A stretch of DNA of 64,000 nucleotides, taken from the NCBI RefSeq assembly GCF_001243045.1, contig NZ_LN849007.1, positions 2,198,989-2,262,988 on the forward strand. Direction: 5' to 3'. The notes under the pieces were generated by a model, which did no database searches, had not been told where the DNA came from, and saw only the letters and a list, made by a program, of their open reading frames with translations. The DNA comes from Clostridium niameyense. GTDB lineage: Bacteria > Bacillota > Clostridia > Clostridiales > Clostridiaceae. Of this stretch, positions 50,872 through 61,059 are shown piece after piece; the stretch's first letter is position 1; every line of letters starts with the position of its first letter. The position numbers and the translations under genes are program-made.

Positions 50872-51495
50872 TTAATTATTTTTGGCTAAATCTGTATTCT
50901 TTTGTATATCTTCATGTAATATAGGAGATACACTCTTATATATAGCCCCAGTAATACATGAAACCACTACACCTTTAAACACATTAAAAGGAACTATAGC
51001 CCATAGTATAAATGAGTTTAAATCTGTAATATTAGAATTTATTTTACTACCTACCGCTATTATATCCTTTATTGGAAAATTTAATATAGATTCATATAAA
51101 GGTAAAAGTATATAATAGTTGAATACTCCTGCTACTATAGACATAACCACAGTTCCTATAGATAATCCTAAAATAGCATTCTTCTTATTCTTCTTTCTAG
51201 TATATATATATGAAGATACTATAACTAATACAGATCCTACTATAAAATTAGCAAATTCACCTACAAATCCTGTGCTTCCTTTAAATATACCATGAAGTAC
51301 ATTTTTAAGTAATTCTATAATTATTCCTGCTACAGGTCCTAATGCAAAGCCTCCAATTAAAGCTGGTAAATCACTTATATCTAACTTTAGGAAACCTGGA
51401 AATATAGGTATTGGTAGCTCTATAAACATAAGTAAAAATGCAATAGTACTTAAAACAGAAATTTTAACTAGTTTGTTTATTTTGGTATTTCTCAT
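50872..51495 (-). CDS. ribU: Riboflavin ECF transporter S component RibU
   Basis: 207 residues, six membrane segments. The N-terminal helix KISVLSTIAFLLMFIELPIP, then PGFLKLDISDLPALIGGFALGP, GSTGFVGEFANFIVGS and KGVVVSCITGAIYKSVSP are the RibU pattern. It binds riboflavin and uses the shared ECF AAT module encoded elsewhere. The FMN riboswitch directly upstream confirms the substrate. ATG at 51495 after GGAGG. Confidence 0.95.
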   Translation of the reverse strand: MRNTKINKLVKISVLSTIAFLLMFIELPIPIFPGFLKLDISDLPALIGGFALGPVAGIIIELLKNVLHGIFKGSTGFVGEFANFIVGSVLVIVSSYIYTRKKNKKNAILGLSIGTVVMSIVAGVFNYYILLPLYESILNFPIKDIIAVGSKINSNITDLNSFILWAIVPFNVFKGVVVSCITGAIYKSVSPILHEDIQKNTDLAKNN

Positions 51496-51551
51496 TTATA
51501 TAACCTCCCATACTGTAATATTTTCAGGGATGTTACAATTGATATAAAAAA

Positions 51552-51572
51552 GAGTCCTGAAATTCAGGACTC
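51552..51572 (-). terminator. Riboswitch terminator stem
   Basis: GAGTCCTGA pairs with TCAGGACTC and is followed by TTTTTT on the minus strand: the expression platform of the FMN riboswitch. Confidence 0.93.
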
Positions 51573-51586
51573 ATAATTACAATTGC

Positions 51587-51697
51587 ATCTCTTCTTCCAT
51601 CCAGACTTTACTGTCGGCTCTAGAATTTCACTAGATCATGCCTTTCGGCTCGCGGGCTATAACCGCCGGTAGGGAATTTCACCCTGCCCTGAAGATA
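51587..51697 (-). promoter_or_regulatory. FMN riboswitch (RFN element) of ribU
   Basis: Read on the minus strand it has the RFN consensus: ATCTTCAGGGCAGGGTGAAA at the 5' end, CCCTACCGGCGG, then AGCCCGCGAGCC, CTAGTGAAATTCTAG, GCCGACAGT, AAAGTCTGGATGGAAGAAGA at the 3' end. FMN binding should favour the terminator downstream and shut off riboflavin uptake. Confidence 0.97.
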
Positions 51698-51724
51698 TTA
51701 ATAACTATTATTTTTTACAATTTA

Positions 51725-51753
51725 ATTATATAATAATGCCATATTAATTTCAA
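51725..51753 (-). promoter_or_regulatory. Promoter of ribU
   Basis: TTGAAA (51753-51748) and TATAAT (51730-51725) with 17-base spacing, about 25 bases before the riboswitch. Confidence 0.8.
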
Positions 51754-51776
51754 CCTAATAAATATAAAATCTATCG

Positions 51777-53936
51777 TTATTTTCTCATGCTTAAAGCTAT
51801 TCTTTTTCTCTTCTCATCTATATCTATAACTCTAACCTCTACTATATCTCCAACTTTTACTACATCTAATGGATGTTTTACAAAATTATCTGAAAGCTCA
51901 CTTATATGAACTAATCCATCTTGATGAACTCCTATATCTACAAAAGCTCCAAAATCTGCAACATTTCTTACAGTACCCATAAGTACCATTTCTGGTTTAA
52001 GCTGTGACATATCTACTATTCCTGTTTTTAATATAGGTTTTGGTAATTCCTCTCTCGGATCTCTTCCAGGTTTTTTTATTTCTTTCATAATATCCAATAG
52101 GGTTAGCTCACCTACATTAATTTTTTCACATAACACCTTCATTCCTATATCACTCACCCTATCGTCTATATCTATTAATTTATTATTCTTAATATCTTCT
52201 ATATTGTAACCTAAAATTTTGATACACTCTCTTGTTGCTTCATAAGATTCTGGGTGCACCCCTGTATTATCTAACGGTTCATTGCTTTCTGTAACTCTTA
52301 AAAATCCTGCACATTGTTCAAAAGCTTTCCGTCCCAGTCTTTTTACCTTTAAAAGTTCTTTTCTACTAGTAAATTTACCATTTTCCTCCCTATATGCTAC
52401 TATATTTTTAGCTATGCCCGAATTAATTCCAGATATATAGGATAATAAAGATGGAGTTGCTATGTTTAAGTCTACTCCTACTTTATTAACACAATCTTCC
52501 ACAATTCCTTTTAAAGACTCATCTAACTTTTTCTCTGAAATATCATGTTGATACTGTCCGACACCTATGGATTTAGGATCTATCTTTACAAGTTCTGCTA
52601 AAGGATCCTGTAATCTTCTTCCTATAGAAATTGCACCTCTTAAAGATACATTTATATCTGGGTACTCTTCTGATGCTAATTTAGATGCAGAATAAACAGA
52701 CGCTCCGGCTTCAGATACTATAACATAGTATAAATCTTTTCCCGTTTCATTTTTTATTTCTTTTATAATCTGAGATACAATCTCCTCAGATTCTCGGCTA
52801 GCCGTACCATTACCTAAGGATATTACATCCACATTATGCTTATATATTAATTCTTTTAAGGTCTTTATTGCTTCTTGTATTTGCCTATCTGATGCTGCTG
52901 TAGCATAAACTGTAGCTGTATCTAATAATTTACCTGTATCATCTAGTACTGCAATTTTACATCCCGTTCTAAATCCTGGGTCAAAGCCTAAAACTACTTT
53001 TCCTTTAATAGGAGATTGCATAAGTAAGGCTTTTAAATTTTCTTTAAATATTCTTATAGCCCCTTCTTCACCCTTTTCTGTTAAATACGCTCTTATTTCT
53101 CTTTCTATAGAAGGATATATAAGTCTTTTTAATGAATCCTTAACTGCTTCTTTTATATAAAAATCTGTTTTATCATTTTCTCTTAAAGAATTTCTATTTA
53201 AGTACTCTATAATCTTATCTTCATTACAAATAATCTTTACAATTAATATTTTTTCCTTTTCCCCTCTATTTATAGCTAATATTCTATGGGCAGGTATATT
53301 TCTTACTGCTTCTTTATAATCATAATACATTTCATAAGGAGTAGGCTCCTTGCTATCCCCTTTAGTTTCTATAAGTCCTTCTCTTATAAGAAAACTTCTT
53401 ATCCATTTTCTGAATTCTGCATTATCAGATATAATTTCACTTATTATATCCATTGCACCTTGAAGGGCTTCTTCTAAAGTTTTAACTTCCTTTTCTTCAT
53501 TTATGAAAGTTTTTGCATATTCTCTTATATCTTCTTTAAAATCTCCACCCCAAATTACCTCTGCCAAAGGTTTTAGTCCTTTTTCTGTGGCTATGGTAGC
53601 TCTTGTTCTTCTTTTAGGCTTAAAAGGCCTATAAATATCTTCAACTTCTGTAATAGTTTTACATCCAATTACAGCACTTTTTATATCCTCTGTTAATTTT
53701 CCTTGTTCCTCTATTAATCTTATAACATCTTCTTTTCTATCATTTAGATTTCTTAGATATGTAAGTCTTTCTGATAACTGCCTTAATACAGTATCACTCA
53801 TACCTCCTGTCATTTCTTTTCTATATCTGGCTATGAATGGAACTGTGTTTCCCTTATCTAATAAATCAATTACAGCATTTATATATTGTAAGGATACATT
53901 AAGTTCTTCTGATAATATTACATTTATATCTTTCAT
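51777..53936 (-). CDS. tex: Tex family transcription accessory protein
   Basis: 719 residues from ATG 53936 after GGAGG; an upstream in-frame GTG-type start at 53948 is weaker. Modules in order: N-terminal helical Tex_N (VPFIARYRKEMTGGMSDTVL), a YqgF/RuvX-like domain (VLGFDPGFRTGCKIAVLD, VSEAGASVYSASKLASEEYPD), helix-hairpin-helix (SIGVGQYQHDISEKKLDE, GRKAFEQCAGFLRV) and a C-terminal S1 domain (MVLMGTVRNVADFGAFVDIG). RNA/DNA-binding factor needed for efficient gene expression in several pathogens; toxin gene expression in Bordetella gave the name. Confidence 0.95.
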   Translation of the reverse strand: MKDINVILSEELNVSLQYINAVIDLLDKGNTVPFIARYRKEMTGGMSDTVLRQLSERLTYLRNLNDRKEDVIRLIEEQGKLTEDIKSAVIGCKTITEVEDIYRPFKPKRRTRATIATEKGLKPLAEVIWGGDFKEDIREYAKTFINEEKEVKTLEEALQGAMDIISEIISDNAEFRKWIRSFLIREGLIETKGDSKEPTPYEMYYDYKEAVRNIPAHRILAINRGEKEKILIVKIICNEDKIIEYLNRNSLRENDKTDFYIKEAVKDSLKRLIYPSIEREIRAYLTEKGEEGAIRIFKENLKALLMQSPIKGKVVLGFDPGFRTGCKIAVLDDTGKLLDTATVYATAASDRQIQEAIKTLKELIYKHNVDVISLGNGTASRESEEIVSQIIKEIKNETGKDLYYVIVSEAGASVYSASKLASEEYPDINVSLRGAISIGRRLQDPLAELVKIDPKSIGVGQYQHDISEKKLDESLKGIVEDCVNKVGVDLNIATPSLLSYISGINSGIAKNIVAYREENGKFTSRKELLKVKRLGRKAFEQCAGFLRVTESNEPLDNTGVHPESYEATRECIKILGYNIEDIKNNKLIDIDDRVSDIGMKVLCEKINVGELTLLDIMKEIKKPGRDPREELPKPILKTGIVDMSQLKPEMVLMGTVRNVADFGAFVDIGVHQDGLVHISELSDNFVKHPLDVVKVGDIVEVRVIDIDEKRKRIALSMRK

Positions 53937-54056
53937 TTTTACCTCCAATAATAAATATTTATATTAAATAACTCACTAAAAATATATTATAGCAGTTATA
54001 TATTTTTTGGTAAATTAATATACTTAACATTGTAAACATTATATAAGGAGAATCCT

Positions 54057-55391
54057 ATGAAAAAAACAATAAGAGATATTCTTATTACTTTTTCACTAAT
54101 TTTACTATGCTTTAGTCTTCAAAGCTTTTTAACCATAAAAGAATTCAATTCGGATTCAGTGATTAAAAACATAGGTTACTTATCTTCTGATACTTTTAAA
54201 GGTAGACTCCCTGGAACCTTTGAAAATAAACAAACTGCAGAATTCATAAAAAATACATTTAATAATAATGGATTAACCCCTTATAATAAAACTTATTTTC
54301 ATAACTTTTATTGTTATTATCCTATGAAAATCTCTGGAAATCCTTATCTTAAAGTTATAAATTCTAAAAATGAAATAATAAAAGAATACTCCTACGGCAA
54401 AGATTTTAAAGAAGATATGCTTAATTTTAGAGAAAATAAATTTACTTTTAGTAAAGATAGTCAAGTAGTTCAAGCTAAAAATGTAATTCAAATTAAAAAT
54501 GGTAACAATATTTTTATTATATATTCTCCAGAAAACAATAAATTAAACTTTAGAAGTTCCTTTATGAAGGATGATATATGTAACATGTATATAATGGTAA
54601 CACAAGATGTCTTGAAAGATTTAAAACGAAACATAAACATAGGATATAAAATTAGTTGTTTTATACCTTATACAGTACAAAAAGCATTAATTCCTAACGT
54701 AGTATCTTGTATAAAAGGAGTAGACTCTAGTAAACCTCCTCTTATATTGTCTGCACATTTTGATCATTTAGGGCAAGATTTAAAGGGAACTATGTACCCT
54801 GGAGCCCTGGATAATGCTTCTGGTACATGTTTTTTATTAGAATTAAGTAAATATATAAAATCCCTAGGTACGCCTAATAGAGATATAATTTTTGTAGCCT
54901 TTAATGCTGAAGAGTTTGGATGTATTGGTTCAAAGGTCTTTGCTGAAAGATTTTACAATAAAATAAAAGATAGTACTGTTATAAATTTTGACATGATAGG
55001 TGGAAATCAATCAGTTCCCTTATGCATTATGGGTTCTGATAAAGATAATGCAAACACTCCTCTTATAAAAGATACCTCTTATAGATGCAGTAGTGAACAT
55101 ATAAATTTTAATTATATGTTTGAAGATGCTAGCGATCACTGCTCCTTTAGATCAAAAAATATAAAAGCTATAACATTTTGTGATAATGATATTTCCAAAA
55201 TACACACCCCTAGTGATAGGGTAGAATTTATAAATAAAAATTCTATAAATAGATGTTATAAGGTAGTAAGCAAGCAAATAGTGGACTATGGATTTTCCAG
55301 TAATTTATTCCTTATTTACTATAAAGAATTTTCTATATTATCTATAGTATCTCTAATTTTAATTTTAAGACCGAAACATAAAGCAAATTAA
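54057..55391 (+). CDS. M28 family membrane-anchored aminopeptidase
   Basis: 444 residues. N-terminal signal/anchor (ILITFSLILLCFSLQSFLTI) and a C-terminal hydrophobic helix (EFSILSIVSLILILRP). The di-zinc centre is visible: LSAHFDHLGQD, YPGALDNASGTCFLLEL, FNAEEFGCIGSKVF (catalytic Glu), INFDMIGGN and DISKIHTPSDRVEF. It probably acts outside the cell on peptides; the C-terminal helix is unusual for secreted M28 enzymes. ATG after AAGGAG. Monocistronic. Confidence 0.92.
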   Translation: MKKTIRDILITFSLILLCFSLQSFLTIKEFNSDSVIKNIGYLSSDTFKGRLPGTFENKQTAEFIKNTFNNNGLTPYNKTYFHNFYCYYPMKISGNPYLKVINSKNEIIKEYSYGKDFKEDMLNFRENKFTFSKDSQVVQAKNVIQIKNGNNIFIIYSPENNKLNFRSSFMKDDICNMYIMVTQDVLKDLKRNINIGYKISCFIPYTVQKALIPNVVSCIKGVDSSKPPLILSAHFDHLGQDLKGTMYPGALDNASGTCFLLELSKYIKSLGTPNRDIIFVAFNAEEFGCIGSKVFAERFYNKIKDSTVINFDMIGGNQSVPLCIMGSDKDNANTPLIKDTSYRCSSEHINFNYMFEDASDHCSFRSKNIKAITFCDNDISKIHTPSDRVEFINKNSINRCYKVVSKQIVDYGFSSNLFLIYYKEFSILSIVSLILILRPKHKAN

Positions 55392-55400
55392 AAGTACTTT

Positions 55401-55451
55401 TATAAAAGCAATTAAATCAGATTTTAGCTTCTAAATTTAATTGCTTTTATA
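55401..55451. terminator. Bidirectional terminator between M28 gene and prfB
   Basis: A 17-bp stem, TATAAAAGCAATTAAAT with ATTTAATTGCTTTTATA, 17-base loop, between convergent genes. Confidence 0.9.
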
Positions 55452-55484
55452 CTTATATTTCACCATTAATATATTATTTTTCTA

Positions 55485-56589
55485 TTAAAAACATCCCTTT
55501 AAATATTCCATTATAAAATCATCGATATCTCCATCCATTACTGCAGATACATTTCCTGTTTCTATTCCAGTCCTATGATCTTTTACTAAATTATATGGAT
55601 GAAATACATAAGATCTTATTTGACTTCCCCAACCCATATCTTTTAATTCACCTGTTAAATCCTCAATTTTTTCTTTATGAGCTCTCTCCTTTAACTCCAC
55701 TAACTTTGATTTTAAAACTTTCATAGCTGTTTCCCTATTAGTATGCTGACTTCTTTCACTTTGACACTGTACTATAATACCTGTAGGTATATGAGTAATT
55801 CTAACAGCAGATTCTGTCTTATTTACATGCTGTCCCCCAGCGCCCCCAGATCTATAAGTGTCTATTTTTAAATCGTCATTTTTAATTTCTATTTCCTGTT
55901 CATCTGTAAGTTCTGGAAGCACTTCTATAGATGCAAAGGATGTTTGTCTCTTTCCATTAGAATTAAAGGGAGATATTCTTACTAATCTATGCACACCTTT
56001 TTCTCCCTTTAAATAGCCATAAGCAAATTCCCCTACTACTTTCAAGGTCACACTCTTTATTCCTGCATCTTCAGCTTCAAGTAAATCCATTATTTTAACC
56101 TTGAAACCTTCCTTTTCTGCCCATCTTGTATACATTCTAAAAAGCATTTCCGTCCAATCTTGGGCATCCGTACCTCCAACACCTGAATGCAGTGTCATAA
56201 TAGCATCATTTCTATCATACTCGCCAGATAAAAGTGTTTCTATTTTAAATCTTTCTATTTCCTTTTTTAATTTATGGTGTTCTGCTATAATTTCTTTAAT
56301 CATGGATCTATCTTCTTCTTCTAAAGACATAGTACATAATATTAAAAGATCTTCTGTTTGAGTTCTCAACTGTTCAAACTTATTTAATTTATCCTTTAAG
56401 TATTTCTCTTCAGTAGTTATTTTTTGAGCTAAACTTATATTGTCCCAAAAATTTGGTTCTCCCATTTTATTTTGGAGTTCGGATATTCTATTTTTTATAC
56501 TCCCTATGTCAAAGTGACTCCCTTATTTCTATTAAAGTTTTATCAAACTCCTTAACTTCATCAATAAGCTCTTGAATTTCAATTATCAT
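55485..56589 (-). CDS. prfB: Peptide chain release factor 2, with programmed +1 frameshift
   Basis: The full gene starts at ATG 56589 after AGAGGTGAATAT and needs a +1 shift: 26 codons ending CTT TGA (56514-56509), then the frame resumes at GAC (56510). The product is 367 residues, normal for RF2. SPF-type recognition is expected in the SPFNSNGKRQTSFASIEV region, with the catalytic GGQ in YRSGGAGGQHVNKTESAVR. RF2 ends translation at UGA/UAA. The shift depends on slow UGA reading and so autoregulates RF2. Downstream of secA, separated by a terminator. Confidence 0.95.
56509..56523 (-). other. Programmed frameshift site of prfB
   Basis: AGGGAGTCACTTTGAC on the minus strand: an SD-like AGGGAG three bases before CTT TGA C. 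It matches the known prfB slippery site, where P-site tRNA-Leu slips from CUU to UUU. Confidence 0.93.
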
Positions 56590-56625
56590 ATATTCACCTC
56601 TTAATATAAAATTAATGACACAAAA

Positions 56626-56662
56626 ACCAGAAACTAATAATTGCTCTACATTAGTTTCTGGT
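56626..56662 (-). terminator. Terminator after secA
   Basis: ACCAGAAACTAAT pairs with ATTAGTTTCTGGT (56626-56638/56650-56662) followed on the minus strand by TTTTTG. Confidence 0.92.
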
Positions 56663-56677
56663 ACTTTTATTATTTAA

Positions 56678-59188
56678 TTAAGCATTTCTTCCGCAACAGT
56701 TCTTATACTTTTTGCCACTTCCGCATGGACAAGGATCATTTCTACCTATTCTATTTTCTTTTCTTACAGGTTCTTGTTTAACAACTCCATCGTTATCATA
56801 GTTAGTTGAAGTTTCTTTAGCAACTTTTTCTCTTTCTGGTGCTCTTTCAACTTCTACATGAAATAAGTATCTAACTGTATCTACCTTTATATTATAAATC
56901 ATTTCATCAAACATTTGGCTTCCTTCAAATTGGTAAGCTTGAACTGGATCTTGTTGTTTGTAAGCTCTAAGTCCTATTCCTTGTTTTAAGTGATCCATAT
57001 TGTCTATATGATCCATCCATTTAGTATCAACTACTCTAAGTAATATGACTCTCTCTATTTCCCTCATTTGTTCTGAACCAATATGTTTTTCTTTTTCATC
57101 ATATAACTTTATAGTTATATCTAGTAGCTTTTCTTTTATCTCCTCATCAGATAACTTTGATAGTTCTTCCACTGTTACACTATCTTTTGGTAAGTATAAG
57201 TCTTCTAAGTAACTAACAAGATTATTTAGCTCTTGTTCAAACTCTTCTTCTAATCCTGAAACATGTGATGCAACTGAAGTGTAAATTAAATCCTTCATCA
57301 TTGCCATAATCTGATCTCTTAAATCTTCACCTTCTAATACTTCAGTTCTTTGTTTATATATAATTTCTCTTTGTTTATTAATTACATCATCATATTGAAG
57401 TAAAGTTTTTCTTATATCAAAGTTATTTCCTTCTACTTTCTTTTGAGCACTTTCTATAGCTGAACTTACCATTTTACTTTCTATTGCTTCATCATCACCA
57501 AGTCCTATCTTTTCTACTACTCCTTGTATCTTTTCTGATCCAAATATCCTCATTAAATCATCTTCTAAAGATACATAAAATCTAGATTCACCAGGATCTC
57601 CTTGACGACCTGAACGCCCTCTTAACTGGTTATCTATTCTTCTAGATTCATGTCTTTCAGTACCTATAATAATAAGTCCTCCAGCTTGCTCTGCTTTACC
57701 AGTTAATTTAATGTCTGTACCACGACCTGCCATATTCGTAGCTATAGTAACCATGCCATATTCTCCTGCATAAGATACAATTTCTGCTTCTCTTTCATGG
57801 AATTTAGCATTTAATACTTGATGGGGTATTCCTTTTTTCTTAAGCATAGAAGATAACAATTCTGATTTTTCTATACTAACTGTACCTACTAATACTGGTT
57901 GACCTTTCTTATGTCTTTCTACAATTTCTGAAACTATAGCTTTAAATTTACCTTTTTCTGTTTTATAAACTAAATCTGGTTGGTCAATTCTTATCATAGG
58001 TTTATGCGTAGGAACAACTATTACATCTAATCCATATATCTCTCTAAATTCATTTTCTTCTGTTTGAGCTGTTCCTGTCATACCAGATAGCTTGTTATAC
58101 ATTCTAAAATAATTTTGGTATGTTATTGTAGCTAAAGTTTTTGATTCTCTTTCAACTTTTACCCCTTCTTTAGCTTCTATGGCTTGGTGAAGACCATCAC
58201 TATATCTTCTGCCTTCCATAGCCCTTCCTGTAAATTCATCTACTATAAGGACTTCTCCTTCTTTAACCATATAATCTTTATCTTTTTTCATCATATAGTT
58301 AGCTTTTAAAGCTTGAACTACATGATGTTGAATTTCCATGTTTTCCGGATCTGCATAGTTTTCTAATTTAAAAAAGTCCTCTGCTTTTTCTACACCGCTA
58401 TCTGTAAGTATTACTGAATTGGCCTTTTCATCTACGGTAAAATGTTCCTCTTGTTTTAATGACTTAGCAAAATAATCTGCTACTTTATAGAATTCAGTGG
58501 ATTTTTCTCCCTGACCTGATATTATAAGAGGTGTTCTTGCTTCATCGATTAATATAGAGTCCACTTCATCAATTATACAGAAATTTAATTTTCTTTGAAC
58601 TCTTTCTTCTTTATAAACTACCATGTTATCTCTTAAATAATCAAATCCAAACTCGCTGTTTGTTCCATAAGTTATATCTGCTGCATATGCTTCTTGTCTT
58701 TGTTCACTAGTTAAATTATGTAAAATAACCCCAGACTTTAATCCTAAAAATTCATATACTGGTGCCATTAAATCTCTATCTCTTTTTGCCAAATAATCAT
58801 TAACAGTAACTATATGTACGCCTTTTCCTGTTAATGCATTTAAATATGCTGGTAAAGTTGCAACTAAAGTTTTTCCTTCACCAGTTTTCATTTCTGCAAT
58901 TCTTCCTTGATGAAGAACTATTCCTCCCATAAGTTGTTCTCTATAATGCTTAAGACCAATAGTTCTATAAGCAGCTTCTCTTGCTAAAGCAAAAGCTTCT
59001 GGTAATATACTATCAATACTCTCCCCATTTTGTAATCTATCTTTAAATTCTTGAGTTTTAGTATGAAAATCTTCATCTTTTAATTTTTGAGTTTGTTCAT
59101 CTAAAGACTCTATTTTGTCTACTATTGGAATTACTCTTTTCAATTCTCTTTCACTATATGTACCAAATAGTTTATCAAAAAGCTTCAT
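56678..59188 (-). CDS. secA: Preprotein translocase ATPase SecA
   Basis: 836 residues from ATG 59188, after GTGAGGATG. NBD1 has the Walker [25 protein letters not shown]-type box [18 protein letters not shown], and [18 protein letters not shown]-like segment (here [18 protein letters not shown]); NBD2 has [12 protein letters not shown] and [20 protein letters not shown]. The C-terminal linker ends in a zinc motif, [16 protein letters not shown], for SecB/lipid contact. Drives export through SecYEG. Located between hpf and prfB, the usual Firmicutes order. Confidence 0.97.
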   Translation of the reverse strand: MKLFDKLFGTYSERELKRVIPIVDKIESLDEQTQKLKDEDFHTKTQEFKDRLQNGESIDSILPEAFALAREAAYRTIGLKHYREQLMGGIVLHQGRIAEMKTGEGKTLVATLPAYLNALTGKGVHIVTVNDYLAKRDRDLMAPVYEFLGLKSGVILHNLTSEQRQEAYAADITYGTNSEFGFDYLRDNMVVYKEERVQRKLNFCIIDEVDSILIDEARTPLIISGQGEKSTEFYKVADYFAKSLKQEEHFTVDEKANSVILTDSGVEKAEDFFKLENYADPENMEIQHHVVQALKANYMMKKDKDYMVKEGEVLIVDEFTGRAMEGRRYSDGLHQAIEAKEGVKVERESKTLATITYQNYFRMYNKLSGMTGTAQTEENEFREIYGLDVIVVPTHKPMIRIDQPDLVYKTEKGKFKAIVSEIVERHKKGQPVLVGTVSIEKSELLSSMLKKKGIPHQVLNAKFHEREAEIVSYAGEYGMVTIATNMAGRGTDIKLTGKAEQAGGLIIIGTERHESRRIDNQLRGRSGRQGDPGESRFYVSLEDDLMRIFGSEKIQGVVEKIGLGDDEAIESKMVSSAIESAQKKVEGNNFDIRKTLLQYDDVINKQREIIYKQRTEVLEGEDLRDQIMAMMKDLIYTSVASHVSGLEEEFEQELNNLVSYLEDLYLPKDSVTVEELSKLSDEEIKEKLLDITIKLYDEKEKHIGSEQMREIERVILLRVVDTKWMDHIDNMDHLKQGIGLRAYKQQDPVQAYQFEGSQMFDEMIYNIKVDTVRYLFHVEVERAPEREKVAKETSTNYDNDGVVKQEPVRKENRIGRNDPCPCGSGKKYKNCCGRNA

Positions 59189-59338
59189 ATTTTTCATCCT
59201 CACTATATTAAATTATTTAATTTCTAATCTTTTAAATTATATCATTTAAACATACCCTATTCAACTTTTATATATTATTATTATGTAAATTTTGTAAAAG
59301 TATTTCCTAAAAATTAGTATTTCCATCTTACCAAAATT

Positions 59339-59370
59339 AATACAGCATACTCATATGAGTATGCTGTATT
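59339..59370 (-). terminator. Palindromic terminator after hpf
   Basis: A perfect 32-bp palindrome (TACAGCATACTCATATGAGT core) between hpf and secA; T-rich but without a long T-run. Confidence 0.75.
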
Positions 59371-59384
59371 GTATATTTAAATTT

Positions 59385-59915
59385 TTAAAATTCAGGTTCT
59401 ATTAAACCATAGTTACCATCTTTTCTTTTATAAACTACATTTACCTCTCCATCACTTGCATTCTTATATACAAAAAAGTTATGTCCTAAAAGTTCCATCT
59501 GAAGCACTGCTTCTTCCGAAGACATTGGCTTCATTGCAAATCTTTTGGTTTTCACTATCTTTGAATCATTATATTCATCTTTATCTGAGTAATCTGGTAT
59601 ATACTGAAATCTCAATGAACTGTTATGCATTTTCTTTTCAAGTCTTGTTTTTTGTTTTCTAATTTGTCTTTCTAGTTTATCTACAACTAAATCAATTGAA
59701 GCATACATATCATCTGTTGATTCTTCACCTCTTAATATTACCCCATTAAATGGAATAGTAACTTCTATAACATGTTGATTTTTGTGTACACTTAATGTAG
59801 CTGTTGCTGCTACATCAGGGTTGAAAAATTTTTCAAGTTTCAATAGCTTTCTTTCTACCGTTTCCTTTAAAGCGTTAGTCACCTGAATATTTTTACCTAT
59901 TACTGTTATTTTCAT
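59385..59915 (-). CDS. hpf: Ribosome hibernation promoting factor, long form
   Basis: 176 residues. N-terminal S30AE domain (about 1-100: MKITVIGKNIQVTNALKETV, RKLLKLEKFFNPDVAATATL, DDMYASIDLVVDKLERQIRK) and a C-terminal dimerisation domain (about 115-176: KIVKTKRFAMKPMSSEEAVL, MELLGHNFFVYKNASDGEVN). Long HPF dimers join two 70S ribosomes into 100S particles in stationary phase. ATG after AGAGGGGC. A raiA-type RNA lies upstream on the same strand, with a terminator between. Confidence 0.95.
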   Translation of the reverse strand: MKITVIGKNIQVTNALKETVERKLLKLEKFFNPDVAATATLSVHKNQHVIEVTIPFNGVILRGEESTDDMYASIDLVVDKLERQIRKQKTRLEKKMHNSSLRFQYIPDYSDKDEYNDSKIVKTKRFAMKPMSSEEAVLQMELLGHNFFVYKNASDGEVNVVYKRKDGNYGLIEPEF

Positions 59916-60122
59916 TCTTCAGCCCCTCTTTCTATTATCCCTTATGGGATTTTATATAAATTTTTATCTGTATATGTTTATATTTTATGTTTAAATTTTA
60001 TATTTATTATTTATATTCTAATACTATTATTTTAAAATTACAATATGTTTTTTTAGAATTTACAAAATATTAAGTTTTTTATAATAGTTATTAACTAATA
60101 AGGTTTAAGAAATGTCTTTTAT

Positions 60123-60158
60123 AAAAAAGGCTTACAGATTACTCTATAAGCCTTTTTT
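60123..60158 (-). terminator. Terminator of the raiA-type RNA
   Basis: AAAAAAGGCTTA pairs with TAAGCCTTTTTT (60123-60134/60147-60158), with A/T runs usable on the minus strand. Confidence 0.92.
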
Positions 60159-60374
60159 ATAATTAAAGTTAGTTGACCTGGTTTTTGACCCCACACTCGC
60201 CTGCTGGAACTTTTGCTACCCGGATTTAACCTCTCACTATTAATTCTCTCGCCTTTAAGGCGGCAGGACTTACTTCTAAGCCGCACCATGCTCATTAAAT
60301 ATTTTATTTAACTTACGTGGATCGTTTTGCCTGCGACTGGCATCGACTTTCAACCACAAACCTAACTTTTCTAT
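60124..60374 (-). ncRNA. raiA-type structured RNA upstream of hpf
   Basis: A G/C-richer, heavily structured segment of about 250 bases with its own promoter and terminator lies directly upstream of hpf (raiA) on the same strand. This is the defined genomic position of the raiA RNA motif of Firmicutes and Actinobacteria. Pairings visible include GCCGCCTTAAAGGCG and GGTTTGTGGTTGAAAG near the 5' end. Known raiA RNAs accumulate as abundant stable RNA, and the clostridial one affects sporulation. Family call rests on location and composition, not a covariance search. From 59916 to 60122 nothing else is seen. Confidence 0.8.
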
Positions 60375-60380
60375 ATTTAA

Positions 60381-60408
60381 ATTATACATTACTTTTAGCC
60401 GCAGTCAA
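60381..60408 (-). promoter_or_regulatory. Promoter of the raiA-type RNA
   Basis: TTGACT (60408-60403) and TATAAT (60386-60381) with 16-base spacing on the minus strand. It lies in the last codons of the comF gene, so the RNA starts near 60374. Confidence 0.8.
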
Positions 60409-61059
60409 TATATAAATATTTTTAGCCCCACTTTTTTTTATTTTACTAGCACAATAAAATACTGTAGCTCCTGTAGTTAAAACATCATCTATTAACAATA
60501 TATTTTTATTGTAAAGTTTATTGTTATTTATTACATTAAAGCTATCTTTTACATTTTCCCATCTTTCTATAGTACTTAATCCTATTTGATCCTTAGTTTT
60601 TTTAACTTTATATAGACATGAAATCATAGGTATATGAATTTTATCACTTATAACTTTAGATAGATATTCACTTTGATTATATCCTCTTTTTTTATAAGCT
60701 TCCTTACCAGATGGTACAAAGGTTATATAATCAAAATCTAATTTCTCATTTAATATTTTATCTATCATAATATTACCTATTACTTCTCCAGCACCAAAAT
60801 CTGATTTATATTTAAGCCTTAATATAAGTTCTACCATAACTCCTGAATAATACGTGCTAGGATAAGCTGCAAAAGTCATTTCTTCCTTATCTATAGTTAA
60901 AGAGTCATTGCAATATCTAATATTTTTTTTACAAACATTACATATTAATTCTTCTCTTGTATACTCATCGCATATGATGCATTTATCCTCATAAGGATAT
61001 ATAACTTCCTTAATACAATTTAAAACATACCTTATATACTTAATAATCCCATTTTCCAT
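60382..61059 (-). CDS. comFC: ComF family phosphoribosyltransferase-like protein
   Basis: 225 residues. An N-terminal zinc-finger pattern (CIICDEYTREELICNVCKKN, two CxxC pairs) precedes a PRTase domain with the PRPP loop ILLIDDVLTTGATVFYCASK and a flexible loop SGKEAYKKRGYNQSEYLSK. ComFC is needed for DNA uptake in transformable Firmicutes and binds PRPP-like ligands, though its reaction is not known. It overlaps the ComFA-like gene by 28 bases; the 3' end carries the raiA RNA promoter. Confidence 0.9.
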   Translation of the reverse strand: MENGIIKYIRYVLNCIKEVIYPYEDKCIICDEYTREELICNVCKKNIRYCNDSLTIDKEEMTFAAYPSTYYSGVMVELILRLKYKSDFGAGEVIGNIMIDKILNEKLDFDYITFVPSGKEAYKKRGYNQSEYLSKVISDKIHIPMISCLYKVKKTKDQIGLSTIERWENVKDSFNVINNNKLYNKNILLIDDVLTTGATVFYCASKIKKSGAKNIYILTAAKSNV

